DNA from: Dyadobacter beijingensis DSM 21582
Lineage (GTDB): Bacteria > Bacteroidota > Bacteroidia > Cytophagales > Spirosomataceae
Length of the DNA stretch: 64,000 nucleotides
Reading direction: 5' to 3'
Assembly (NCBI RefSeq): GCF_000382205.1
Contig: NZ_KB907793.1
Coordinates: 124,001 to 188,000, forward strand
The notes beneath the pieces were generated by a model. It saw only the letters and a program-made list of their open reading frames with translations, ran no database searches and had not been told where the DNA came from. Positions 35,172 to 44,072 of the stretch are shown here, in pieces (positions within the stretch are counted from its first letter, which is position 1; the number at the start of each line of letters is the position of its first letter). The position numbers were made by a program, and so were the translations under genes.

Positions 35172-38100
35172 ATGAGACCTGTTTTTGATTATAAACCAAA
35201 ACCTTTCAATCCTATGACCTTCAACCTATACCATATGGCCGCTGCTTTGCCACTCGCGGTCCTGCGGAGGCTGCCCATCCTGCTGCCTGCGCTGTTGCTC
35301 ACCCTCGCGGCGGCGCAGGCGCAGAGCACCTGGACCGGCACCGCCAGCAGTGACTGGAACAATGCCGCCAACTGGACACCCGGCCTGCCCGACGGCACTG
35401 CGAACATCGTTATCCCGGATGTAAGCACAAACGATCCGGTAATCGGACCGGGGCAGGCGATCGCGGCAAACTCGGTACTCATCGAAACCGGTGCTTCGCT
35501 GGAAATCAATGCGGGGGGCAGTCTTTCGCTGAACGGCAGTGCGCCGTACAGTGAGCCATTTACATTTGGTTTCACGACCGCCCTGAACAACAAGGGCAGC
35601 ATCGTCAACCGCGGGCAACTTACCATCGGCGATGTGGGCGGGGTAGGGAGCTACGGGATTGTCAACCAGGGTAGTTTGGAGACGAAAGCCGGCTCGGCCA
35701 TCCGTATCGACAGAAGTACCGACACCGGTCTTTTCAATGCATCCGGGACATTGACCAATGCGGGTAACATGACTATCGGCGGAAGCGAGGCGGTTGGGCT
35801 GAGCGGCATCTGGAACGACGCGGTGTTCAACCACAGCGGCGGTGAAATCCGCATCGACCGCTCCTCGGTCCGGGCGCTCATGAACAATGCCGACGAAACA
35901 AAATCTATACACGCCACCTTCACCAACGCTGCGGCCATCGTGATCGGGGCCGCGGCCGACGTGGGTCAACTCGGCATCGAAAATCATTCCGAGTTCAGCC
36001 AGCAGGCAGGCGGGACCATCAAGATCGACCGTACTTCGCAAATGGCGTTCCTGCATTCGTCGGGCAGTTTCAGTAATTCGGGTGAGATCGTAATCGGCTC
36101 GGCGGCGGCGGTGGGCTTGTACGGGCTTTCAACCCAGGCCAATGCGGACAACAATGCCGGTGGGGTAATCCGGGTCGACCGCACGAGCAAGCGGGGTACC
36201 ACGCACGGCGCGGGTATTTTCAACAACGCGGGCACCATTGCCGTGGGTCAGAATGCTTCTCCCGGTGTTTGGGGGGTGGTGAATTATCCGGCGATTGTCA
36301 CAGGGCCGGCAATCCGGTTCAACAACCTTCCCAGTGGGGTCATTATGTCTGACCGGGCGACCGAAAGCGGCCTGGCCAACTACTACGGCGAATTCGTCAA
36401 CGAGGGAAGCATTGTGATCGGCTCGCAAGATGCAGCGGATAAACTGACGGATTACGGTGTCGACGGGGGCAACATACTGAATGCTCCGTCAGGCCACATC
36501 AGGATTGACCGTACCGGCAAAATGGGCTTCCGGTGTGCCGGTTTTAACACCAACGAGGGGAAAATAACGATCGGAGGCCTGAATGCGCCGATGGGCGGCG
36601 ATGGTTTTACGACCTGGGGAGGTACTTTCAATAACATGCCCGGGGCCGAGCTCGTGATCGATCGTACGCCTGCCGTTGGCCTGAACGTGGCACTTGGAAG
36701 GGTCAACAACCAGTCGACCGTGACCATCGGCGAGAACGCCGGGGTTGGGACTTATGCGCTGGTAGTGCAGGGCGTATTCAACAATCAGTCCGGGAGTGTG
36801 AATGTCGGGTATTCTGATAGTTATGGGATATGGATTCATCCGTCGGGCCTGTTTGACAATTCATCCGTCGTCGCCATAGGCTCAGCCACCAACGCAGCCA
36901 CCTACGGCTTTTTCATCCGCGGGACGTTGAAAAACAATGCAAATGGTGTCGTGAAAATCGACCGGACGACGGCGAACGGCTTACTTAATTTCGATGGGAC
37001 GGTTACAAACGACGGTGAATTGACCATTGGCAGCGAGGCAAGTCCGGGTACTTACGGGCTGGTTAACCGCGCCGCATTCCATAACAATGCAGGCGGCAGG
37101 ATTCACATCGACCGCGCGAGCGATACCGGACTATACAACTATTCCATCGCCAAATTCAACAATGCCGGTGCCGTACGCATTGGTGCCAGCGAGGCCACGG
37201 GCGTGCACGGCATTTTCAATGAAGCCGAATTCAATAACAACGCAGGCGGCAGCATTGGGATCGACCGTACTTCGCTCGCCGCGCTCCGCAATTTCAACGG
37301 GACATTCACGAATGCGGCCAGCATCACCATTGGTTCGATGACCAACGCGGGCACTTACGGTATCCGTAACCAGGCTGCTTTTGCCAATCAGGCAGCAGGG
37401 GTGATCCAGGTGGACCGGACGGAACAGGGCATTTTTGCGGAGAATAATACTTTTAACAATGCAGGCAGCATTACCGTTGGCCAGCTAAGCCCCATCCAGC
37501 CATTCATTACCCAGCAAGGCACGGGCGCATTCACCAACAGTATCGATGGCATTCTCAAAGGTACCGGTCAGATTGCAGCGGCCGGCTTTACCAATGCAGG
37601 CGGCACGGTCTCGCCGGGCTATTCACCGGGGATTATGACCTTCGTGGGAGACCAGGCTTTCGGCAACGGGATTCTGGAAATAGAGGTCAACGGCATTACG
37701 GCAGCCGGCACCGATTTCGACCAGATCATCGTCCAGGGCACAGCCGCATTGTCGGGTACTTTAAAACTGGCCTCGACCTACATGCCGGTGAAGGGCGATG
37801 AAGTTACGCTCCTCACCGCCACGGCTATTACCGGTACTTTCGAGACGGTTGCGGGCCTTCCCGACGAATGGAAAGTCGTGTACACCAGCAACGCGGTGAA
37901 GCTCCAATACGAAGATCCGATGCCCGTCACGCTCATTGCATTCGCAGCCCGCGCGGCCGGAAATATCGTGCAGCTGCAATGGCAGACGACGGCCGAAACC
38001 AACAATGCGGGTTTTTACATCCAGCGCAGCAGCAACGGCTTGCAATGGGAAGAGCTGGGGTTTGTAAAAGGAAGCGGCACAACGGCCGTCGTACAGAAGT

Positions 38101-38432
38101 ACGCCTACCAGGACACCGAACCCAAAACCGGCCTGAACTATTACCGCCTGCGCCAGGTGGATTTCGATGGTACTACCGAACTGTCGGGTGTACGCGCCGT
38201 ACGTGTGCGGGAGCCTGAGCTGGATGTGACCGTATGGGCGGACGCGGCGCGTCAGGCGCATGTGAAGACAGACCATGTGATCAGTCAGGTGACCATTTAT
38301 AGCCTTACAGGCAGGGTGGTGGCACACGCTGCGGCGGCTGTGCTGGACCTTTCGCGAGCGTCTGCGGGCCTACACGTGGTGCGGGTGCAGACGGAGCGGG
38401 GCGTGGTGACGCGTAAGTTGTTTTTGCCCTAG
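35172..38432 (+). CDS. T9SS-type surface protein with ~50-residue IDRT repeats
   Basis: This is a 1086-residue secreted protein; starts at 35214 or 35235 are also possible. The export signal is LPILLPALLLTLAAAQAQ. The mature protein opens with a TWTGTASSDWNNAANW motif common at the N-terminus of such proteins. About a dozen repeats of ~49-51 residues follow (~125-790), each with an IxIDRT-like strand, F-N-N-A-G and I-x-I-G segments, predicting a right-handed beta-helix. The tail (~900-1086) has the Fn-like stretch (FYIQRSSNGLQW, YYRLRQVDFDG). The terminal domain lacks the usual YPNP motif but ends GLHVVRVQTERGVVTRKLFL, so T9SS sorting is likely but with a divergent signal. Probable adhesin. 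Confidence 0.85.
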   Translation: MRPVFDYKPKPFNPMTFNLYHMAAALPLAVLRRLPILLPALLLTLAAAQAQSTWTGTASSDWNNAANWTPGLPDGTANIVIPDVSTNDPVIGPGQAIAANSVLIETGASLEINAGGSLSLNGSAPYSEPFTFGFTTALNNKGSIVNRGQLTIGDVGGVGSYGIVNQGSLETKAGSAIRIDRSTDTGLFNASGTLTNAGNMTIGGSEAVGLSGIWNDAVFNHSGGEIRIDRSSVRALMNNADETKSIHATFTNAAAIVIGAAADVGQLGIENHSEFSQQAGGTIKIDRTSQMAFLHSSGSFSNSGEIVIGSAAAVGLYGLSTQANADNNAGGVIRVDRTSKRGTTHGAGIFNNAGTIAVGQNASPGVWGVVNYPAIVTGPAIRFNNLPSGVIMSDRATESGLANYYGEFVNEGSIVIGSQDAADKLTDYGVDGGNILNAPSGHIRIDRTGKMGFRCAGFNTNEGKITIGGLNAPMGGDGFTTWGGTFNNMPGAELVIDRTPAVGLNVALGRVNNQSTVTIGENAGVGTYALVVQGVFNNQSGSVNVGYSDSYGIWIHPSGLFDNSSVVAIGSATNAATYGFFIRGTLKNNANGVVKIDRTTANGLLNFDGTVTNDGELTIGSEASPGTYGLVNRAAFHNNAGGRIHIDRASDTGLYNYSIAKFNNAGAVRIGASEATGVHGIFNEAEFNNNAGGSIGIDRTSLAALRNFNGTFTNAASITIGSMTNAGTYGIRNQAAFANQAAGVIQVDRTEQGIFAENNTFNNAGSITVGQLSPIQPFITQQGTGAFTNSIDGILKGTGQIAAAGFTNAGGTVSPGYSPGIMTFVGDQAFGNGILEIEVNGITAAGTDFDQIIVQGTAALSGTLKLASTYMPVKGDEVTLLTATAITGTFETVAGLPDEWKVVYTSNAVKLQYEDPMPVTLIAFAARAAGNIVQLQWQTTAETNNAGFYIQRSSNGLQWEELGFVKGSGTTAVVQKYAYQDTEPKTGLNYYRLRQVDFDGTTELSGVRAVRVREPELDVTVWADAARQAHVKTDHVISQVTIYSLTGRVVAHAAAAVLDLSRASAGLHVVRVQTERGVVTRKLFLP

Positions 38433-38453
38433 TAATAAGGCTTTTAAAAGAGT

Positions 38454-38493
38454 AAATCCCTGCAAACGATTCATTTGCAGGGATTTGTCTTTT
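38454..38493. terminator. Bidirectional terminator between convergent genes
   Basis: AAATCCCTGCAAA (38454-38466) pairs perfectly with TTTGCAGGGATTT (38474-38486) across a 7-nt loop. T-rich sequence follows on both strands. It sits between the T9SS gene and the convergent SDR gene. Confidence 0.85.
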
Positions 38494-38513
38494 AAATTCG
38501 AAGCCAAAAACTG

Positions 38514-39257
38514 CTATTTAAGCATATACTGGATTGAACCGCCGTCGACGGCAATATCGGCGCCGTTGATGTAGCCGGCCGCGTCGGAGGCCAGGAACAA
38601 CACGGTGTTCGCCACTTCTTCTGCATTTCCCAATCTTTGCAGGGCGCTTCTCGATGCCAGGTAATCCTGCACCTCATGCGAAGCGACGGTCAGCAGCCCG
38701 GGCGTCTGGATGGGGCCGGGGCTGATGATATTCACCCGGATCTTGCGTTCGGCCAGCTCATTGACTGCAATATCCGCAATCTTGTTCAATGCGGCTTTCG
38801 TGGCAGAATATACGCTGCTCGCTATACCCGCGGCACTTGCAACACCGGATGAGGTAAATATCACGGAAGCGCCCTCAGCCAAGTGCGGTATGAGCCTTTG
38901 CAAGGTAAAAAAGTGCCCTTTGACATTGGTATTGAACTGCGCATCGAAATCGGCTTCCGTCACATGCTGGATAGGGGCGTACACGCCGATCGCCGCGTTC
39001 AGGAACAGGACGTCCACTTTTTTGCCGCTTTCCACCACCCATTTTTCCAGGACTGTAATCCCGTTCAAATTCGAGGTGTCGGCTGCCAGCGTCTGCAAGT
39101 TAGGATTGTCGATCGCTTCGGCTGCTTTCTGCAAAGTTTCCGGGTTCCTGCCGGTAATCAGCACATGGGCTCCTTGCTGAACAAATGCTTTGGCTGTGGC
39201 AAGGCCGATCCCCTGACTTCCCCCGGATATGACTACATTCTTGTTTGTGAAATTCAT
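38514..39257 (-). CDS. SDR-family oxidoreductase
   Basis: This 247-residue classical short-chain dehydrogenase has the cofactor motif GGSQGIGLA (~12-20), an NTS/DTSN region and NAAIG (~85-95). Catalytic Ser lies near FTSSGVASAAG and the YSATKAALNK tetrad lies near 150-160. TGRNPE after beta2 suggests NADP preference. It probably acts in the cytoplasm on small alcohols or ketones; the substrate is unknown. It is divergent from an HxlR regulator 101 bp away, with repeated GTAAC sites between, a common arrangement in which HxlR controls the oxidoreductase. Confidence 0.92.
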   Translation of the reverse strand: MNFTNKNVVISGGSQGIGLATAKAFVQQGAHVLITGRNPETLQKAAEAIDNPNLQTLAADTSNLNGITVLEKWVVESGKKVDVLFLNAAIGVYAPIQHVTEADFDAQFNTNVKGHFFTLQRLIPHLAEGASVIFTSSGVASAAGIASSVYSATKAALNKIADIAVNELAERKIRVNIISPGPIQTPGLLTVASHEVQDYLASRSALQRLGNAEEVANTVLFLASDAAGYINGADIAVDGGSIQYMLK

Positions 39258-39308
39258 TGCTCTGTGATTTTAATTTGCTACAAAACTATGTCAGGAACAT
39301 TTATTGTA

Positions 39309-39356
39309 GTAACTTAGTTACCAAAAGTAACGGTATATTCCAGGTAACCAGGTAAC
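39309..39356. promoter_or_regulatory. Cluster of GTAAC sites, candidate HxlR operator
   Basis: Between the SDR and HxlR genes lie five copies of GTAAC or its complement: 39309-39313, 39317-39321 (inverted, giving GTAAC-N3-GTTAC), 39327-39331, 39344-39348 and 39352-39356 (the last two as a GGTAAC direct repeat). Such clustering in a 101-bp divergent region fits an operator for the adjacent regulator. Confidence 0.5.
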
Positions 39357-39358
39357 TT

Positions 39359-39700
39359 ATGGCGGAGCAAGTATGTCACAAAGCAGATATCATGGCGATC
39401 CACGACGCGATGGACGTTTTGAGCGGAAAATGGAAGATTTCCATCCTTTCATCCATGTGCTATTATAACCAGAGAAGGTTCTCGGACATCGTGAACGATC
39501 TCGACGGCATTTCAAACAAGCAGTTAAGCAAAGAGCTCAAAGAGCTGGAAATGAACAAGCTGATCAAAAGGACAGTCCTCGACACGCAGCCGGTGACGGT
39601 GAAGTATAACCTGACGGAATACGGCTGGTCATTGCAGGACCTTATTCATGGCCTTGCGGCGTGGGGAACGAAACACCGGCAGGTGGTCATGGGCGATTAG
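39359..39700 (+). CDS. HxlR-family transcription regulator
   Basis: This 113-residue winged-helix protein is typical of HxlR: AMDVLSGKWKISILSSM, RRFSDIVNDLDGISNKQLSKELKELE, and the VKYNLTEYGWSLQDLI wing. A single N-terminal Cys (MAEQVCHK) may sense electrophiles or oxidants, as in some family members. It is divergent from an SDR oxidoreductase and probably controls it through the GTAAC cluster. Its end runs into the remnant of a second oxidoreductase on the other strand (14-bp overlap). Confidence 0.92.
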   Translation: MAEQVCHKADIMAIHDAMDVLSGKWKISILSSMCYYNQRRFSDIVNDLDGISNKQLSKELKELEMNKLIKRTVLDTQPVTVKYNLTEYGWSLQDLIHGLAAWGTKHRQVVMGD

Positions 39701-40080
39701 TTGCGATCTCCACACCAATTTTGCCGTAAAAATCCTTATCGCCTTCTTTGAATTCCAGCAGGCTATGCGCTTTGCCTATTTCCGGCAATTGGAAAACTTT
39801 GGTTAAAACAGGCTTCAATTTTCCGGACTCTGCCAGCTTTGTCAGTTCGTTCAGTTTATTTCTGTTCTGTCTCGTGGGCGCAGTGATATTCCGCATAACT
39901 TCCCTGCCCCTTGAAGATTTCAGGGGCATAATAAACCTGGTCGCCGACCTTGAAATTTTACACACCCTGACCGACTTCTACGATTTCACCGGATACATCC
40001 TGCCCGGTAATGACGGGTAAAGTCAATTCATTTTGATAATCCCCGCGGCGGACCTGGTAGTCGAGCGGGTTCACCGATCA
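39687..40080 (-). pseudogene. Decayed MDR/quinone-oxidoreductase gene
   Basis: On the minus strand, from 40077 onward, the translation reads SVNPLDYQVRRGDYQ, then LPVITGQDVSGEIVEVG, matching the N-terminal catalytic domain of zinc-type MDR oxidoreductases, with no start codon. A TAA at 39958-39960 interrupts it where VKNFKVGDQV-like sequence continues. After GQGSYAEYH the frame shifts and about the whole nucleotide-binding domain is missing. It resumes with RNKLNELTKLAESGKLKPVL and the family's C-terminus (GKIGVEIATN). So the gene has a 5' truncation, a nonsense codon and an internal deletion. It directly follows the ArsR gene, its probable former regulator. Confidence 0.85.
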
Positions 40081-40086
40081 AAAAAA

Positions 40087-40392
40087 TTACAAACTGTCCT
40101 GAATATGCTTTGCTAACTGCTGGATCGACTGTTCGTTTCTTTTGTAATAGGTCCACTGATCCTTCCTTGTGGCGGTCAGAATATTCGCGGACGACATTGT
40201 TTTTAAATAGACAGAAACCGTAGGGATGGACATCCCCGCTTTCCTGGCGATATCAGAGACACACACGCCCAATTCCGGCGTATAATCGGCCAGTTCCTCG
40301 GCAGGAAAATGCGCAAACGGATCTTTTAACCATTCAAGAATATTCAACCGCGTTTGGTTTGACAATGCCTTTATGACGTCCAATAGTATCAT
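40087..40392 (-). CDS. ArsR-family transcription regulator
   Basis: This 101-residue winged-helix protein has the ArsR/HTH_20 pattern (VIKALSNQTRLNILEWLKD, VSDIARKAGMSIPTVSVYLKTM, wing TATRKDQWTYYKRN). There is no obvious metal-binding Cys motif apart from one Cys in LGVCVSD, so the signal may be redox-related rather than metal. It ends 6 bp before the decayed MDR oxidoreductase. The two look like a former regulator-enzyme operon whose enzyme has been lost; the regulator frame is intact. Confidence 0.88.
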   Translation of the reverse strand: MILLDVIKALSNQTRLNILEWLKDPFAHFPAEELADYTPELGVCVSDIARKAGMSIPTVSVYLKTMSSANILTATRKDQWTYYKRNEQSIQQLAKHIQDSL

Positions 40393-40435
40393 GACACAGA
40401 TTTAGGAAATTTCCTAAATGCCTACAAGCTTTTAT

Positions 40436-43400
40436 TCATTGAACCTGTATCAGCTGTATCCCATACACCGGACGGCCCTCTTCCGTAACGCCTTGTATCA
40501 CCACGCGCAGCGTCCTTACTTTGTCCGACAGCGGGAACCGCAACTGGGATCGCCCTTTGCCGTCGGTCAGCATGAGCGGTTTCCAATAGAGCACATCGCG
40601 GTCGTCGACAGGGCCGGAAATGCTGCTTCCGGATGCTTCCGAATCGTAACGGGGTGTATAAAATTCGCGCTGTACCGATGGAAACCCAATGAACGGGACG
40701 GGCTTCACCCTGGCCGCCTGTTTGGAATTTCCCTGCATGGATCTCGCATTTTTGGTGTAAAAAGCAATCACGCCGTTCCCGCCCAGAACGCCGTAAATCC
40801 CGACGGTACTGGCGTTTTTCAGGAGCTCTATGCGTTCAATGTCCCTGGTGTTGAAAGCCAGCAATGCGGTCCCGTCCGGGTCATGAATGGGCAGGCCGTC
40901 CATGAGGAACAGGGGTTGGGTACCGCTTTTGAAACTGTTGACGCCACGGATAAATACGTTATACCCGGGTGGAGACGGCGGACTTCCGGATGATCCGGCA
41001 GTCCGGATAATGGTGACGCCCGCAAACCGTCCCTGTATCATTTCATACAGGTTTGAGTGGAACGGGGACTTTTCATCGAATACCACCACCGCATCGGCCT
41101 GATTATGCAAGCTGCGCGCCTGGACATCGGCGGGCCGCTCATCCGGTTTTCTCGCTTTTACCGTGACTTCCGCCAGTTGTTTCGCTGTTTTATCCCGGTA
41201 AAGGTCCGCATTTGCCTCCTGCCTGCTGCGGGCAGCGTCCAGTTGAGACCGCAACGCCGCCCATCTTCGTGTTGGCGGTACTGGGCCTGTCTCCCATTGC
41301 TTGCCTGGGTATTCACGCATTAGAAACGCCTCGGCAGCAGGCACATGCCTCGATTTGGCATCTGCGATCTGCACCATGAACTGCACCGTGTCCGTCACGG
41401 CAAGCCCCGGCAACCGGAAATGTCCCTGCTGGTCGGCGCCGGCCAGTTTGACAAACGACTGTCCCGCGGCTGTCGACGCTACGGTGATCTGCGCGCCGGG
41501 CAGGGGCTGCTTTTTGGCATTCAGAATGCGGCCGCCGAAAGATATGCCGCTGGCTGGTCGGGCATCGGGCATGCCGCTAATCCGCCGCCAGCCCTGCGTC
41601 ATCAGCAGGTCGTCCAGGGCCCGGCGGCCGTCGGGAGTCTGGTTGGCAAGGTAGTCGTTGGGGTTGTCGATCCGTCCCCGAAGGTCCCCGGTCAGCAGCA
41701 GGTGCGTCGGTAGGGTGGCTTCGGTGCTATCGCCGGGCACTGTGCCGGCATCGGTGATGGACGCCGAGAGTGCCGCCGCCGCCGGCGACCCGTTATCGTC
41801 CAGGCTGATGCGCATGGTTACCTGTTCGCGGGGGTGATAACGGTTTTTGTCCAATCCCAATACTACACGCACCGGTGCCGCCGCGTCCGGGACAAATACC
41901 AATCGCTCCGCCTGTGGCCGCATACCGGCATCGTACAAACTGATTTGCGCAATACCCGGCAGCCAGCCTGTTGTGGGCAAACTTATTTTTGCCAACCCAT
42001 TGTGCAATAATATCTTCCGCTGATCGACAATGCGGCCTCGCTGCTGGATCAGGATGTTGACCGCTTCTTCGGCAGTGCGGTTGCTACTCATAATCGTTAA
42101 CGCCAGCCGGGTTGTATCGGTGACAGCATCTGCAGAAAGCGTCAGCCCTTCCGGTTCGGGTTTAGGCAAAGGGATATGGTGCAGCTGATTATTGTACAAC
42201 ACATCGGCGTAGTAGGCTCGCTGTGCATTGGGTTGCATGGTCAGGCTTGTCATTCCCCGCGGGTTGGTCTTGAAACGCACCGTTTCCGCGCCCAGGTCAT
42301 CGACAATGCGTCCGTCGATTGCCAGCGCATCGCCATTAGGTAGCACAATTTTCACCCCCAGCCTGGCCGGTAGCCCGGCAACCAAGCGGCCGCCCTCAGG
42401 CAGAACCTGGATGTCGGGCGCCTTCGTGGCGGAATCACCAGCCCCTGATGACGCTCCGCGCAGCAAGTTATAAATAGCTACAAATCGCTCGAATGCCGGC
42501 CGTTTGTGGCCGTCGTCGTCATCGGTGTAGGCGCGGAGCCGGTACATTCCGGTTGCCAGGCTATCGGACAAGCGAAAGGTGCCCTGACCGCGTCCGTCGG
42601 TAACCTTTATCCATTGGTGCTGTACAAGTGCCCCGGAGGGCGTCAGCAGGTCCACCTGCATGGCTGTTTCACCGCCGATTCGGGCATGATCAGCGGCGTC
42701 GAGCAGGTACGTGCCCATCCAGAGCTGGTCACCCGTGGCGTATACCGGCTTATCAATATGTACGTACGCCGCAGGCGACAGGAACTGGAACCGCTCATTG
42801 AACACGTTGGCGATGCGCACTGAGCTGCTGTCTGCCGGCACAAGTTTGCCCTGCGTGGCGAACGGGCCGGTTAGCAGGGCCTTTTTTTCGTTGCCATCCG
42901 GTTTCCAGTCGGCGGGCAGCATGGTGGACAGGCGGTCGGCGGCCATGCTGCCTTCCGTTTCCATTCCTTCGGGGATCGTAACGACCCCGTCCGCGGTCAT
43001 CTGCATCTGGCCGCTGGGCAACCTTATTTCCGTATACGCGTAACGGGCATCGGGATACGGCGAGAAGGAAGAGGTGGCATGCGTGTAGAATACAACCAGC
43101 TTCATACCCGAAACTAACCGGCGTTCGTTCGGCAACCGGCCTGGTTGGATTAATGCGGACACGTTAACGGGCCGTAAACGCCGGTATTCGGCAACAGCCG
43201 CGGCAAGGGTGACCGTACGGCGATCGGTAAGCAATGATTTCGAGGCATCTTCCTGGTATACGAGGAAGCCGGCCTCCTCTAACGTGTTGCTGACGAGGCT
43301 CACCATCAAATGCCTCGTCGAACCTTTGTAGGCCGTCAGCTGGTTACGGCGGAACCGTTGCGCGTCGCGTTCATTTTGCGGTTTTAGTTCTTCAAAACGG

Positions 43401-43993
43401 GCGGTGCCCGCCGAGTAAACCTTTCCCGAACTGGCATCGAAATGCTGTAAAGCGTAAATCAGCCGGTAACCTAATGCCTGGTTTTCGATCACCAGCGGCG
43501 CATCCGCCGTCGCGTAAAGATGACCTTTATCTTCCTTGAAATTCAGGACTTCGCTGTTGGTCAGCACGCATTGCCCGCCGAACGGTTCGCCGAAAAGCTG
43601 CTTTTTGAACTGCCGTAAATGCCGCTCCCAGCCTTTCGGATTACCCCGTACCGTTACAGCATCCAGCATTTGTACATTCGGTTTCAACTGAAAGTTTGCT
43701 TTTTGCAAGGATGCATTCTCAAACCGTATCTTTTGCGAAACGGAAAGATAGCCCACGAACGAAACAGCGATTTCAACCGTCCCCAACGGAATGCCTGCCA
43801 GCGAATATGCCCCTTTTTCATTCGTAACGGCGCCTTGCGTGCTGCCATTCACATATACATTCGCGAAAGGCATCGGTTGCCCGGTCGAGGCGTCCGTCAC
43901 CAGGCCGGTCAGTGTAGCCGTCTGTTGCGCGGCCACGGACGTGCTGATGAGTATAATGGCGGTTATCCAGGCAATGATAGAGCAGGAGCGCAT
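40436..43993 (-). CDS. Plug-domain/MG2-like envelope protein without beta-barrel
   Basis: The protein is 1185 residues from ATG at 43993 (signal peptide MRSCSIIAWITAIILISTS). It has a CarboxypepD_reg beta-sandwich (~25-105, GLVTDASTGQPMPFANVYVNG), a long middle region with an MG2/macroglobulin-like domain (~410-510, IDKPVYATGDQLWMGTYL), further Ig-like domains and a second carboxypeptidase-regulatory-like unit (~830). Near the C-terminus is a TonB-receptor plug domain (~960-1080, MIQGRFAGVTII, NVFIRGVNSF, IERIELLKNAS). No TonB-receptor barrel follows, so it cannot be a normal transporter. It is probably an envelope protein of unknown role. The gene has an upstream open frame to 44059 that is unlikely to be used. 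Confidence 0.85.
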   Translation of the reverse strand: MRSCSIIAWITAIILISTSVAAQQTATLTGLVTDASTGQPMPFANVYVNGSTQGAVTNEKGAYSLAGIPLGTVEIAVSFVGYLSVSQKIRFENASLQKANFQLKPNVQMLDAVTVRGNPKGWERHLRQFKKQLFGEPFGGQCVLTNSEVLNFKEDKGHLYATADAPLVIENQALGYRLIYALQHFDASSGKVYSAGTARFEELKPQNERDAQRFRRNQLTAYKGSTRHLMVSLVSNTLEEAGFLVYQEDASKSLLTDRRTVTLAAAVAEYRRLRPVNVSALIQPGRLPNERRLVSGMKLVVFYTHATSSFSPYPDARYAYTEIRLPSGQMQMTADGVVTIPEGMETEGSMAADRLSTMLPADWKPDGNEKKALLTGPFATQGKLVPADSSSVRIANVFNERFQFLSPAAYVHIDKPVYATGDQLWMGTYLLDAADHARIGGETAMQVDLLTPSGALVQHQWIKVTDGRGQGTFRLSDSLATGMYRLRAYTDDDDGHKRPAFERFVAIYNLLRGASSGAGDSATKAPDIQVLPEGGRLVAGLPARLGVKIVLPNGDALAIDGRIVDDLGAETVRFKTNPRGMTSLTMQPNAQRAYYADVLYNNQLHHIPLPKPEPEGLTLSADAVTDTTRLALTIMSSNRTAEEAVNILIQQRGRIVDQRKILLHNGLAKISLPTTGWLPGIAQISLYDAGMRPQAERLVFVPDAAAPVRVVLGLDKNRYHPREQVTMRISLDDNGSPAAAALSASITDAGTVPGDSTEATLPTHLLLTGDLRGRIDNPNDYLANQTPDGRRALDDLLMTQGWRRISGMPDARPASGISFGGRILNAKKQPLPGAQITVASTAAGQSFVKLAGADQQGHFRLPGLAVTDTVQFMVQIADAKSRHVPAAEAFLMREYPGKQWETGPVPPTRRWAALRSQLDAARSRQEANADLYRDKTAKQLAEVTVKARKPDERPADVQARSLHNQADAVVVFDEKSPFHSNLYEMIQGRFAGVTIIRTAGSSGSPPSPPGYNVFIRGVNSFKSGTQPLFLMDGLPIHDPDGTALLAFNTRDIERIELLKNASTVGIYGVLGGNGVIAFYTKNARSMQGNSKQAARVKPVPFIGFPSVQREFYTPRYDSEASGSSISGPVDDRDVLYWKPLMLTDGKGRSQLRFPLSDKVRTLRVVIQGVTEEGRPVYGIQLIQVQ

Positions 43994-44072
43994 CGTATAA
44001 CTAGTGCTTACGCTTTCAAAAGTAACCAGGCAGACAATTATAACTATACCCCCTTCCATATAACCGCGTCGG

